DNA from: Flavobacteriales bacterium | GTDB lineage: Bacteria; Bacteroidota; Bacteroidia; Flavobacteriales_F; PHOS-HE28 | Direction of reading: 5' to 3' | Length of the DNA stretch: 64,000 nt | Assembly: GCA_016716605.1 (NCBI GenBank) | Contig: JADJWA010000001.1 | Coordinates: 1,116,001 to 1,180,000, forward strand | Shown: positions 36,517-45,821 of the stretch, piece by piece | How the letters are laid out: every line of letters starts with the position of its first letter | Position numbering within the stretch: the stretch's first letter is position 1 | Translations under genes and position numbers: made by a program | The notes under the pieces: generated by a model | Told to the model about the DNA's origin: nothing | Databases searched by the model: none | Seen by the model: only the letters and a program-made list of their open reading frames with translations

Positions 36517-39500
36517 ATGAATTGTCCCAAATGCCAAACGACCGTTTCCGACGACGCGCGCTTCTGCTCCAACTGCGGAGCCAAGATTGAAGTGCGCGAG
36601 ACCGGGGCCGAGCGCAAGAACCTCACGGTGCTCTTCAGCGACCTGGCCGGTTCCACGCCGCTCTCCGAGAAACTCGATCCCGAGGATCTCCGGGAGATCC
36701 TTGGCGACTACCAGACGGTGTGCACCTCGGTGGTGAAGCGATACGATGGATACGTGGCCAAGTTCCTCGGTGATGGCGTCCTGGCCTATTTCGGATATCC
36801 GGAAGCGCATGAGGATGACGCGCGTCGCGGGGTCGCGGCAGGAATCGCCATCGTGGAGGCGATGCGCACGCACAGCATGAAGTACAAGGATCGCTTCGGC
36901 GTGGATGCCGATGTGCGCGTGGGCGTGCACACGGGCCTGGTCGTAGTGGGCGATATGGGCCGAGGAGCAGAACTTGAATCCGACGCCATTGTGGGCAAGA
37001 CGCCCAACCTGGCGGCGCGCGTGCAATCGACAGCAGAACTCAACACCGTCTTTATCACCGGCGATACGCACAAGCTGCTGGGCGGATTCTTCGAATGCGA
37101 GGACAAGGGGAAGCATGAGCTGAAAGGGATCGCGAAGCCCGTGCAGCTCTTCCGCGCGTTGCACGAGCGCACCGCACTCAGCCGCATGGAAGCCATGGGC
37201 GAGGGCTTGACGCCATTCACCGGCCGCAAGGCCGAGATCCATCGGTTGCGTGCGCTTTGGGACCTGGCGGGCCTCGGTCATGGCCAGGTCGCGGTGGTGA
37301 ATGGGGAGCCCGGAGTGGGAAAGTCACGCATCGTCCAAGCGATGAAAGAGCATGCCGCCGCACAGCCCAACGCATGGCTCACGGAATTGCGGTGCTCGCA
37401 ATACCATGTCAACTCCACGTTCCATCCGGTCATCGAATTCCTAGAGCGCGTCGTGTTGAAGATTACCGAGGGCGAAGCGCCCGAGAGCCAGCTGCAGAAA
37501 GTGGAAGGCTGGCTCACGCAGTACGGTTATGAACTGAACACGTCCGTGCCACTGATCGCGGCCCTGCTCTCTATCCCCCTAGGGGACCGCGCTCCGCTTA
37601 ACCTGACTCCGGTGAAGCAGAAGGAGCGGACGATCCAGCTGCTCGTCAATATCCTGCTGAAGCGTGCCGCCGCGCAGCCCGTGCTCTTCGTGATGGAGGA
37701 CCTGCATTGGGCGGATCCTTCCACCTTGGAACTCCTGGACAAGCTGATCGACCGCGCGCCATCGAGCCGGATGCTATGCCTGCTCTCACATCGTCCGATG
37801 TTCTCGCATGATTGGGCCGGGCGCCTTAACCTGACCACCATGGACCTGGCCGGCCTGCCGCGCACCGATGCCGAGGCCATCATCAATAAGGCAGCGAAAG
37901 GCAAGCGGCTCCCAAGGGAAGTGGTGGACCATATCCTGATGAAGACCGATGGCGTGCCGCTTTTCCTTGAGGAGCTCACGCGCATGATGACCGAGGGCGA
38001 GATGCTCCGTGAGACCGAACAGGGGTATGAGTTGAGCGCGCCGCTGGAGAAGCTGCCGGTACCGGCCACCTTGCTGGATTCGCTCGCTGCGCGCATCGAT
38101 CGCCTGAAAGAAGCCAAGCCGGTGGCCCAGCTGGCCGCCACGATCGGCCGGGAGTTCAGCTATTCCATGATCGACTCGATCCCCGGCAAGCACCACGATG
38201 ACCTCACCGCGCAGCTCGCGCGGCTAGTGGATGCGGGCCTGCTCTTCCAGCACGGAACGGTTCCCGAAGCGCATTTCACGTTCAAGCATGCCCTGATCCA
38301 GGACTCCGCCTATGGCTCGCTCCTGAAGAGCACGCGGCGTGAGTACCACAAGGCCATCGCCGATTCCTTCGGGACGCGGCATCCGCAATTGATGAATGCC
38401 CAGCCTGAGCTGATCGCGCATCACTACGCGGAAGCCGAGATGCATGCCGAGGCCATGGGCTGCTGGCAGAAGGCGGGGCAGCTGGCCTTGCAGCGCTCGG
38501 CCATACCGGAGGCGATCGCGCACCTGAACAAAGCGGTGGAGCACAGCGCGAAGCTTGAACCGGGCCCGGCGAGCCTCGGCGGCGAGCTGATGGCGCAGAC
38601 CTTCCTCGGCCTGGCGAATATGCAGCGCTGGGGCTATGGCCATCCGGATGTGGAGAAGGCGTTCACCCGCGCGCGCGACCTGTGCAAGGTGATGGGTGAT
38701 CCGCCGCAGATCTTCCCCATCCTGCACGGCTTGGTGAAGTTCCGGCTGGTGCGCGGCGAGTACGAGACCGGCCTCGCCCTCGCACGCCAGCTGCAGGAGA
38801 CTGCGGAAAGCACCGGTGACAACGAGCTGCTCATGGAAGCGCTCTACACCGTGGGCGCCGCGCAATTCTGGATGGGCGATGCCGAGGCGTCGATCCCCAA
38901 CCTGGAGCGCGTGATCCAGCTCTACGATCCGGTGGCGCACCGTGGCCACGGCTGGGTATATGGCGAGGATCCGTGCGTGACAGCGCACTCGCACAACCTG
39001 TGGCAGCGCGCCATCTGCGGCATGCCTGAGACCGCGATCAAGGAGCTGGGCGTGGCGGAGAAGCTTGTCGCGTCCTTGAACCACCCATGGACCACGGACT
39101 ACATGCACACGTGCAAGACGCACATGTACGCGGCCATCCGCGACATCGAGCGCACCGAGGCGGCCGCCAATGATTTCCGCAACAGCGCGATCGAGCACGG
39201 TTTCCCTTGGTGGGTGGCGGCCGCGAGCGTGAATGTGGGATGGGCCTTGGCGCACCGCGGCGAGGTGAAGGAGGGCCTGGAGCTGGCCACGCAGCAGACC
39301 GCGATATGGCGCATGATGGGGGCGGAGCTGGCGGCGCCGAACTTCTATCTGCGCGTGGCGGAGATCCACCTGCTCGACGCCGACCCCGCGGCCGCACTGA
39401 AGGCGCTCGATGAGGGACTGGCGATCATCGCGCGCACGAAGGAAGGCCTCTATGAAGCGGAGCTTCACCGCGTGAAGGGCGAGACCCTGGCTTGGCTGAA

Positions 39501-39723
39501 GAGGGAGGAAGAGGCGCTCTCGGAGATCGGCATCGCCATCGAAATCGCCTCGAGGCGGAACGAAAAGCTCTGGCTTCTTCGCGCCGCCGCGAGCAGGCTT
39601 CGCCTAAGCCGCAAGCTCGGCAAGCCAGCGCCTACGGACCTGTTACGGACAACGCTCAGTTCCTTCTCTGAAGGGCACGGCCTGCCCGACCTTGAAGAAG
39701 CACGCCAGCTGCTGACTGCTTAA
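36517..39723 (+). CDS. Class III adenylate cyclase-AAA ATPase-TPR protein with N-terminal zinc ribbon
   Basis: A 1068-residue cytoplasmic signalling protein. Order: zinc ribbon (CPKC at 3-6, CSNC at 17-20); class III nucleotide cyclase domain (~30-200; VLFSDLAGSTPLSEKL with the metal-binding Asp, FLGDGVLAYFGYPEAHEDDA, VRVGVHTGLVVVGDMG); a STAND/AAA_16-type ATPase (Walker A GEPGVGKS at 263-270, Walker B-like VLFVMEDLHWADPSTLELLD); a helical region; and a long TPR-like C-terminus (~680-1068). Such proteins make cAMP (or a related cyclic nucleotide) under control of an ATPase/TPR sensor of unknown input. The ATG at 36517 begins the zinc ribbon; the frame remains open upstream without homology. 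It lies 66 bases before the first FAD oxidoreductase gene, so co-transcription is possible. Confidence 0.92.
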   Translation: MNCPKCQTTVSDDARFCSNCGAKIEVRETGAERKNLTVLFSDLAGSTPLSEKLDPEDLREILGDYQTVCTSVVKRYDGYVAKFLGDGVLAYFGYPEAHEDDARRGVAAGIAIVEAMRTHSMKYKDRFGVDADVRVGVHTGLVVVGDMGRGAELESDAIVGKTPNLAARVQSTAELNTVFITGDTHKLLGGFFECEDKGKHELKGIAKPVQLFRALHERTALSRMEAMGEGLTPFTGRKAEIHRLRALWDLAGLGHGQVAVVNGEPGVGKSRIVQAMKEHAAAQPNAWLTELRCSQYHVNSTFHPVIEFLERVVLKITEGEAPESQLQKVEGWLTQYGYELNTSVPLIAALLSIPLGDRAPLNLTPVKQKERTIQLLVNILLKRAAAQPVLFVMEDLHWADPSTLELLDKLIDRAPSSRMLCLLSHRPMFSHDWAGRLNLTTMDLAGLPRTDAEAIINKAAKGKRLPREVVDHILMKTDGVPLFLEELTRMMTEGEMLRETEQGYELSAPLEKLPVPATLLDSLAARIDRLKEAKPVAQLAATIGREFSYSMIDSIPGKHHDDLTAQLARLVDAGLLFQHGTVPEAHFTFKHALIQDSAYGSLLKSTRREYHKAIADSFGTRHPQLMNAQPELIAHHYAEAEMHAEAMGCWQKAGQLALQRSAIPEAIAHLNKAVEHSAKLEPGPASLGGELMAQTFLGLANMQRWGYGHPDVEKAFTRARDLCKVMGDPPQIFPILHGLVKFRLVRGEYETGLALARQLQETAESTGDNELLMEALYTVGAAQFWMGDAEASIPNLERVIQLYDPVAHRGHGWVYGEDPCVTAHSHNLWQRAICGMPETAIKELGVAEKLVASLNHPWTTDYMHTCKTHMYAAIRDIERTEAAANDFRNSAIEHGFPWWVAAASVNVGWALAHRGEVKEGLELATQQTAIWRMMGAELAAPNFYLRVAEIHLLDADPAAALKALDEGLAIIARTKEGLYEAELHRVKGETLAWLKREEEALSEIGIAIEIASRRNEKLWLLRAAASRLRLSRKLGKPAPTDLLRTTLSSFSEGHGLPDLEEARQLLTA

Positions 39724-39789
39724 AGAGACCATCCATGTGCCCACGAAGAGATCGCGGGCCTCATCATCACAACCCACATCGCTTCACCC

Positions 39790-41427
39790 ATGTCCAAGCA
39801 TGTAATTGTCCTCGGCGGCGGCGTCGCCGGCATGAGCGCCGCCCACGAGCTGGTCGAGCGCGGCTTCCGAGTCACGGTGTATGAGCACAAGCCAGTGCCG
39901 GGCGGCAAAGCGCGCAGCATCGATGTGCCGAACAGCGGCACCGACGGCCGGCGCGACCTCCCGGGCGAGCACGGATTCCGCTTCTTCCCGCGCTTCTACA
40001 AGCACCTGCCCGACACCATGTCGCGCATCCCGTACGGCAGCGGGTCATGCGCCGACAACCTGGTGCAGACCACGCGCATCGAGATGGCCCAGTACGGCAA
40101 GGCGCCCGTGGTGGCCATCTCGCGCTTCCCGCGCAGCTTGGACGACCTGAAGACGGTGTTCAAGATGTTCGAGAACTCGAATACCGGCATCACCGATCAC
40201 GACACGAAGGTCTTCGCGGGGAAGATGTGGCAGATCCTCACCAGCTGCCAGGAGCGGCGCCTCGCCGAGTACGAGGCCATCAATTGGTGGAGCTTCATCG
40301 ATGCCGATAACCAATCGCCCGCCTACCAGAAGTTCTTCGGGCACGGCATCACGCGCTCGCTCGTGGCCGCCAAGGCGCACAAGGCCAGCGCGCGCACCAT
40401 GGGCGACATCATGGCGCAGATGATGCTCGATATCATGCGGCCGGGCGTCAGCGCCGACCGCCTTCTCAACGGCCCCACCGACGATGTGTGGATCCTGCCC
40501 TGGCTCAGCTACCTGCGCTCTCGGGGCGTGGAGTACAACATGAGCACCCAAGTGAAGGGCTTCCGCTGCGACGCGAAGGGCATCACCGGCATCGACATCG
40601 AAGTGTCCGGTGCCCCATCCACGGTGACGGCCGATTACTACCTGTGCGCCATGCCCATTGAGCGCATCGCGCCGCTGATCACCCCGCAGATGATCGCGAT
40701 CGATCAGCAGCTCGGCGGCCTGCCCACCCTGGCGAAGAACGTGGAGTGGATGAATGGTATCCAGTTCTACCTGGCGCAGGACGAGCCCATCGATCACGGG
40801 CACACCATCTACATCGATTCGCAGTGGTCCCTCACGTCCGTCTCGCAGCACCAGTTCTGGGCGGATGTGGACCTGAGCAAATTCGGCAACGGCAAGGTGA
40901 ACGGCATCCTTTCGGTGGATATCAGCGATTGGACCACCAAGGGGATCAATGGCAAGGCTGCCCGAGAGTGCACGCGCGAGGACGTGATGAAGGAGGTGTG
41001 GAACGAACTGAAGACGAGCCTCAATGTGGACGGGAAGCAGGTGCTCAGCGATGCGGACCTCGTCACCTGGTACCTCGATCCAGACATCGTCGCGCAGGAC
41101 GACAACAAGGGCGTTATCACTTCCAACGCGGAGCCGCTGCTGGTGAATCTCATCAACACATGGTCGCTTCGCCCCGAAGCCACCACGCTCATCCCGAACC
41201 TCTTCCTCGCCTCGGATTACGTGCGCACCAATACCGACCTGGCCACCATGGAAGGCGCCAATGAGGCCGCGCGCCGCGCCGTGAACGGGATCATCGGCGC
41301 CAGCGGCTCGAACGCCACGCCTTGCGAGATCTGGCCGCTGCACGAACCTGACATCCTCTGGCCCTGGCGGCACCACGACCTCAACCGATTCAAGGATGGG
41401 CTCCCTTGGGACGGGAGCCTCATCTGA
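39790..41427 (+). CDS. FAD-dependent amine-oxidase/phytoene-desaturase-like oxidoreductase
   Basis: A 545-residue flavoprotein. The dinucleotide-binding motif is at the very N-terminus (HVIVLGGGVAGMSAAHELVE, then VTVYEHKPVPGGKARS with the Glu that binds the FAD ribose), followed by the family's GEHGFRFFPRFYKHLPDTMS. Near the C-terminus lies NLFLASDYVRTNTDLATMEG, the FAD-contact motif in which related desaturases have LAGD. It belongs to the carotenoid desaturase / hydroxysqualene dehydroxylase-like group; the substrate is not identifiable. No crt or squalene gene is present, and the next gene encodes a distant relative, so the two may form a two-enzyme step or heterodimer. Confidence 0.82.
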   Translation: MSKHVIVLGGGVAGMSAAHELVERGFRVTVYEHKPVPGGKARSIDVPNSGTDGRRDLPGEHGFRFFPRFYKHLPDTMSRIPYGSGSCADNLVQTTRIEMAQYGKAPVVAISRFPRSLDDLKTVFKMFENSNTGITDHDTKVFAGKMWQILTSCQERRLAEYEAINWWSFIDADNQSPAYQKFFGHGITRSLVAAKAHKASARTMGDIMAQMMLDIMRPGVSADRLLNGPTDDVWILPWLSYLRSRGVEYNMSTQVKGFRCDAKGITGIDIEVSGAPSTVTADYYLCAMPIERIAPLITPQMIAIDQQLGGLPTLAKNVEWMNGIQFYLAQDEPIDHGHTIYIDSQWSLTSVSQHQFWADVDLSKFGNGKVNGILSVDISDWTTKGINGKAARECTREDVMKEVWNELKTSLNVDGKQVLSDADLVTWYLDPDIVAQDDNKGVITSNAEPLLVNLINTWSLRPEATTLIPNLFLASDYVRTNTDLATMEGANEAARRAVNGIIGASGSNATPCEIWPLHEPDILWPWRHHDLNRFKDGLPWDGSLI

Positions 41428-41496
41428 GCAGCCGTGCGAACCTGGCCACGCGCCGGCGCAACTTTCACAGCTCCCGACATCCGCAACACCCACTCC

Positions 41497-43617
41497 ATGC
41501 TCAAGTCTCCAGTTCCTTCCAAAGTGGCCATCCTCGGCAGCGGCGTCGGTTCCATGACCACGGCGCTCAAGATCACCGCGGATCCCGATTGGCGGAAGCG
41601 CTTCTCATCGGTGACGGTTTACCAGATGGGCTGGCGCTCCGGGGGCAAGGGCGCAAGCGGACGCGGCGCCTTCGGCCGCATCGAGGAGCACGGCCTGCAC
41701 GTGTGGATGGGCTTTTATGAGAATGCCTTCCGTGCCATCCGCGAAGTGTACCAGGAGAACGGCCGGAAGCCCGGGACCCCGCTGGCCGAATGGAGCGACG
41801 CCTTCAAGCGCCATGACTTCGTGCTGCTGGCCGAGCAATGGAATAAGAGCTGGCGAACCTGGCCGCTCAACTTCACGCCCAACGACGAGACGCCCGGCGC
41901 GGGCCTCGGCATCCCTTCCATGTGGCGGCACCTGGTCCGCGTGCTGGGCATGCTCATCATGGTGATCAGCTCTGCGGAGAACTTCTATCCGCACGGGCGC
42001 AAGCGCAACGGGCTCGACAAGCTCTTCGACTGGATCGCGGCCTTTTTCTTCCTGCTCGCGGCGGTGTTCATGGAGCTTGGCGGCATGCTGTTGCATTTCT
42101 TCCGGAAGCTCTTCGGTGGCGGGAAGGATGCTGCTGGCAAGCGCAAGCCGCAGCCGCACTACGGCGTTCATTTCATGGTGCGGCGCATGCGTTCCTGGAA
42201 CCAGGGCCGTCACGGCGACTACCTCGACAACGACCTGGCCCGGCATCTCTACGTGCTGGTCGACTTTTCCGCAGCCTGCATGCAGGGTGTCGCCGGCTCG
42301 GGCATCCTCAGCGGCGTCATCGACTTCGATGAGCTCGACGAGCTCGACGCGGTGGAATGGCTCCGGTCCCATGGCGCCAGCGAGACCACGTGCAACAGCG
42401 GCCTCATCCACGGCATGTACGACCTGATGTTCGCGTACGATGGCGGCGATGTGAGCAAGCCCTCTTTCGGCGCGGGGACATTCCTGCATTTCGCCATCCG
42501 CATGTGCCTCACCTACCGTGGATCGGTGTTCTGGAAGATGCAGGCCGGCATGGGCGATACCATCTTCGGCCCCATCTACCAAGTGCTGAAGAAGCGCGGC
42601 GTGGAATTCAAGTTCTTCCACAGCGTGGACCAGCTGCACGTGAGCGCCGATGGCACCACCATCGACAGCATCGACATCGATGTGCAGGCCACTGTGAAGG
42701 ACGTGAACACCGGCTACGATCCGCTGGTGGACGTGAACGGGCTGCCGTGCTGGCCCGCCGAGCCGCTCTACGACCAGCTCGTGGAGGGTGAAGCCCTGAA
42801 GGCGCAGCAGGTGAACCTCGAATCGTTCTGGAGCACGTGGAAGCCCGTGGGCCGCAAGACGCTGAAGCGCGGTGAGGACTTCGATGTCGTGGTGCTCGGC
42901 ATCCCCGTGGCGGCTCATCCGTACATCTGCGCGGAGCTGATCGCGAGGAGTGAGCTATGGAAGAATTCCTGCGAGAAGGTGCAGACCACGCGCACGCTGG
43001 CCATGCAGCTCTGGCTGCAGCCCGACCTGAAGGGATTGGGTTGGAACGATCCGAGCCCCGTGATCGACAGCTACGCGCAGCCCTTCAACACCTGGGCGGA
43101 CATGAGCCAGTTGATCGTGCGCGAGCAATGGCCGCCCGCGTACCCGGTGAACAACATCGCCTACTTCTGCGGCACCATGACCGGCGGCATCCCGCCGAAG
43201 AGCGATGTGGACGCTCCCAAGCGTGAGCTGCAGGCCGTGAAGGACATCGCCCTCGACTGGCTGCGAAAGAACCCGGGCTTCCTCTGGCCGAAGGCGACGC
43301 AGACCAACGGCGCACTGGATTGGCAGGTGCTCACGGACCCCGCCAACGCCAGCGGCGAAGCGCGATTCGACTCGCAATTCTGGCGCGTTAACATCGATCC
43401 CACCGAGCGCTACACGCTTTCGGTGCCGAGAAGCACGCAGCACCGGCTGCGCGCCGACAACACCGGATTCGGCAACCTGATCGTATCCGGCGACTGGACC
43501 TGGAACCCCATCAACGCCGGTTGCGTCGAGGGCACGGTGATGAGCGGCCTCATGGCTGCGAACGTCATGCTGGGCCTGCCGATCGACAAGGGCATCGCCG
43601 GTTATCATCGGAGCTGA
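41497..43617 (+). CDS. Second FAD-dependent oxidoreductase (706 aa), paired with the upstream one
   Basis: The N-terminus has the FAD motif (KVAILGSGVGSMTTALKITA, VTVYQMGWRSGGKGASGRG) followed by EEHGLHVWMGFYENAFRAIR, parallel to GEHGFRFFPRFY in the upstream gene. It contains an additional hydrophobic insertion (~185-205, FFFLLAAVFMELGGMLLHFF), so it is probably membrane-associated. The C-terminus has NLIVSGDWTWNPINAGCVEG, the usual desaturase-type FAD contact, and SGLMAANVMLG. The start at 41497 (MLKSPVPSKVAILGSG) is preferred over the in-frame ATG at 41434. The gene is 69 bases downstream of the first oxidoreductase. Substrate unknown; a lipid or isoprenoid is plausible from the family and the membrane segment. 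Confidence 0.8.
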   Translation: MLKSPVPSKVAILGSGVGSMTTALKITADPDWRKRFSSVTVYQMGWRSGGKGASGRGAFGRIEEHGLHVWMGFYENAFRAIREVYQENGRKPGTPLAEWSDAFKRHDFVLLAEQWNKSWRTWPLNFTPNDETPGAGLGIPSMWRHLVRVLGMLIMVISSAENFYPHGRKRNGLDKLFDWIAAFFFLLAAVFMELGGMLLHFFRKLFGGGKDAAGKRKPQPHYGVHFMVRRMRSWNQGRHGDYLDNDLARHLYVLVDFSAACMQGVAGSGILSGVIDFDELDELDAVEWLRSHGASETTCNSGLIHGMYDLMFAYDGGDVSKPSFGAGTFLHFAIRMCLTYRGSVFWKMQAGMGDTIFGPIYQVLKKRGVEFKFFHSVDQLHVSADGTTIDSIDIDVQATVKDVNTGYDPLVDVNGLPCWPAEPLYDQLVEGEALKAQQVNLESFWSTWKPVGRKTLKRGEDFDVVVLGIPVAAHPYICAELIARSELWKNSCEKVQTTRTLAMQLWLQPDLKGLGWNDPSPVIDSYAQPFNTWADMSQLIVREQWPPAYPVNNIAYFCGTMTGGIPPKSDVDAPKRELQAVKDIALDWLRKNPGFLWPKATQTNGALDWQVLTDPANASGEARFDSQFWRVNIDPTERYTLSVPRSTQHRLRADNTGFGNLIVSGDWTWNPINAGCVEGTVMSGLMAANVMLGLPIDKGIAGYHRS

Positions 43618-43715
43618 GCCGTGCGTGCGAAGGCAACCTGCGGCTATTGACGCGTCTGTTCAGAGGAGCAAGCTTGCTGGGCATCAAGCAGTGCGGAGGA
43701 TGGTGGCGGCCGTGA

Positions 43716-44090
43716 ATGAAGAGGCGAGCTATGGTTTCTCCGTGCACCCGATATGCCGTTTGGCTGATCATCACCGTGGGCGTGCTGGCCGGCGCTTCTA
43801 CGCGCTGCGCTGCCCAGGCCACCGGAGCGGAAGTGGTCTACCGCTTCGAAGTGTCGGACGTGATCGACCAGGCTTCGGCCAAACCGATCGTTCATGCGTT
43901 GATGGCCGAGCGCGAAGTGGCATCCTGCGTGTTCATTTCAGAGTGCACCTGCTTCAAACTGACCGCGCGCCATACGCTTGACCGCGCCGCATTGTCGGTC
44001 ATGCTGCAGCGTGCGGGCCACGCGCTATCCGGAACGGTGCACGGCTCCGACGGTTCCGTGCTGCCTCCCTCCACCAGTCCTTTACGATGA
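43716..44090 (+). CDS. Small exported protein, unknown function
   Basis: A 124-residue protein with signal peptide (RYAVWLIITVGVLAGASTRC, ending AAQ). The mature part (~90 residues) has an alternating strand/helix pattern (EVVYRFEVSDVIDQASAKPI, SCVFISECTCFKLTARHTLD, RAALSVMLQRAGHALSGTVH) suggesting a small ferredoxin-like alpha/beta fold with three Cys (SC..., ECTC). I do not recognise a family. Its stop overlaps the start of the next secreted-protein gene (ATGA at 44087-44090), so the two are probably translated together and may form an exported pair. An ATG at 43731 is an alternative start. Confidence 0.6.
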   Translation: MKRRAMVSPCTRYAVWLIITVGVLAGASTRCAAQATGAEVVYRFEVSDVIDQASAKPIVHALMAEREVASCVFISECTCFKLTARHTLDRAALSVMLQRAGHALSGTVHGSDGSVLPPSTSPLR

Positions 44091-45706
44091 AGGCTGCGCT
44101 CGTGGCCCTCCTTGCACTCGTGCTCCTCGGCACCGAAGCCCGTGCGCAAGGCGATCTGTGCACCGGTTCGACCGCGCTGGCCTGTGGCGCGGTGGTCGCC
44201 GGGAACACAACGGCCTATGGGGTTGATGTCGCTCCGTTCTGCGGCACCACCGACGGCACCGGTGGCGGCGTCTGGTACCATTTCGTCGGCACCGGCGGCA
44301 GCATCACGGCATCGCTGTGCGGCAGCGCGTACGACACGAAGATCCGGGTCTTCACCGGCGCCTGCACGGCGCTCACTTGCGTCGTGGGCATCGATGATTT
44401 CTGCGGGCTCCAATCGCAGGTCACCTGGCTATCCGCGCTCGGTGTCACCTATCGCATCCTGGTGCATGGCTTCGGCGCCGCCACGGGCAATTACACGCTG
44501 AGCATCACCTGCGCGGCACCTCCGGTGCCCATGTGCTATTCGCAGACCGCAACGCCGTACGTGGCGGATGCATACGCAGGCACGCCGCTTACCATGACGG
44601 ACGATGTCCATTCGGCTGTCATCAACATGGGCTTCAGCTTCTGCTACAATAGCACCGCATACACGCAATGCGTGATCTCCTCGAACAACTACGTCACCTT
44701 CAATCTGGCGAATGCGGGCACCTATTCGCCTTGGCCCACCGTGCCCGTGCCTGCTGTGACGCCGGCCCAGATCACCAACAGCGTGCTCAATCCCTGGCAG
44801 GACATCCATCCCGGACTGTGCGCGGCCCCCGGCTGCGTGTACTACCAGACCTTGGGCGTGGCCCCGTTCCGGCGCTTCGTGGTCTCCTACCTCAACGTGC
44901 CCATGTTCTCCTGCACCGCACAGCGCTACAGCAGCCAGACCGTGCTGTACGAGAGCACCAATTGCATCGGCTCGTTCATCCTGGAGAAGAACATCTGCGC
45001 GGCCTGGAACGGCGGCAACGCGGTGCATGCCCTGCACAACAACGGCGGCACGTCGGCGAGCGTAGTGCCCGGGCGCAACAACACGCAATGGCTGGCCGCG
45101 GCGCAGGGCATGTTCTTCGTGCCCACCTGTGCGCCTTGCTCAACGGCCACCACCGCACAATGCCTCAGCATGATCCTTCCCGTGGAGCTGCTCGAGTTCC
45201 GCGGCCGCAACGAAGGCGCGGTGAACATCCTCGAATGGGCCACGGCCTCGGAGCAGAACAGCGCCCATTTCATCGTGGAGCGCTCGCTTGAGAACGGGTG
45301 GTTCGAGCCGGTCGCACAGGTGGAGGCCGCTGGCCACAGCGCGGGGCTGATGGAGTACAGGGCGGTCGATCCTTCACCCTTGCGCGGCGACAATTATTAT
45401 CGCCTGCGCCAGGTTGATGCCGACGGACGGGAGGAGTTGAGCGAGGCGATCATGGTACGGCACGTGCCGGCTAATACCTTGATGGTGGTGCATGATCCCG
45501 CGCAAGGGGTACTGCTGTTCAATCTGGGGTTCGACCCGGAATTCCCGGTCAGGCTCGCAATCACCGATCCGGCTGGCCGCATGGTGAAGCACATCCTGGC
45601 GGCCGGTCGAACTGGCTCCATCCCGATGCAGGACCTCGCCCCGGGGATCTATCTCCTAACCCACGCAGCGTTTGGCGTGGGAGCAGCGCGGTTCATGGTG
45701 GAGTGA
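44087..45706 (+). CDS. Secreted protein with type A type-IX sorting domain
   Basis: A 539-residue protein. Signal peptide MKAALVALLALVLLGTEARA. The first domain (DLCTGSTALACGAVVAGNTT, GGGVWYHFVGTGGSITASLC, TKIRVFTGACTALTCVVGID, YRILVHGFGAATGNYTLSIT) is the pre-peptidase-like beta sandwich common in Bacteroidota exported proteins. A second Cys-containing beta domain (~145-350) reads FSFCYNSTAYTQCVISSNNY and SQTVLYESTNCIGSFILEKN. The C-terminal ~175 residues are an Ig-like plus sorting region (LPVELLEFRGRNEGAVNILE, VERSLENGWFEPVAQVEAAG, NYYRLRQVDADGREELSEA, PGIYLLTHAAFGVGAARFMV). It starts inside the stop codon of the preceding small exported gene. Confidence 0.87.
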   Translation: MKAALVALLALVLLGTEARAQGDLCTGSTALACGAVVAGNTTAYGVDVAPFCGTTDGTGGGVWYHFVGTGGSITASLCGSAYDTKIRVFTGACTALTCVVGIDDFCGLQSQVTWLSALGVTYRILVHGFGAATGNYTLSITCAAPPVPMCYSQTATPYVADAYAGTPLTMTDDVHSAVINMGFSFCYNSTAYTQCVISSNNYVTFNLANAGTYSPWPTVPVPAVTPAQITNSVLNPWQDIHPGLCAAPGCVYYQTLGVAPFRRFVVSYLNVPMFSCTAQRYSSQTVLYESTNCIGSFILEKNICAAWNGGNAVHALHNNGGTSASVVPGRNNTQWLAAAQGMFFVPTCAPCSTATTAQCLSMILPVELLEFRGRNEGAVNILEWATASEQNSAHFIVERSLENGWFEPVAQVEAAGHSAGLMEYRAVDPSPLRGDNYYRLRQVDADGREELSEAIMVRHVPANTLMVVHDPAQGVLLFNLGFDPEFPVRLAITDPAGRMVKHILAAGRTGSIPMQDLAPGIYLLTHAAFGVGAARFMVE

Positions 45707-45821
45707 TCGCGTGCCGGATGATGGTTCCGGGGCCTGCCCTGGCGGACGAATGACCGGCATCGTGGCGTCCGTGCGAAGTGTAGGGAGCACATGCATGATC
45801 CAGGCGTTTCAAGGGGCATCG

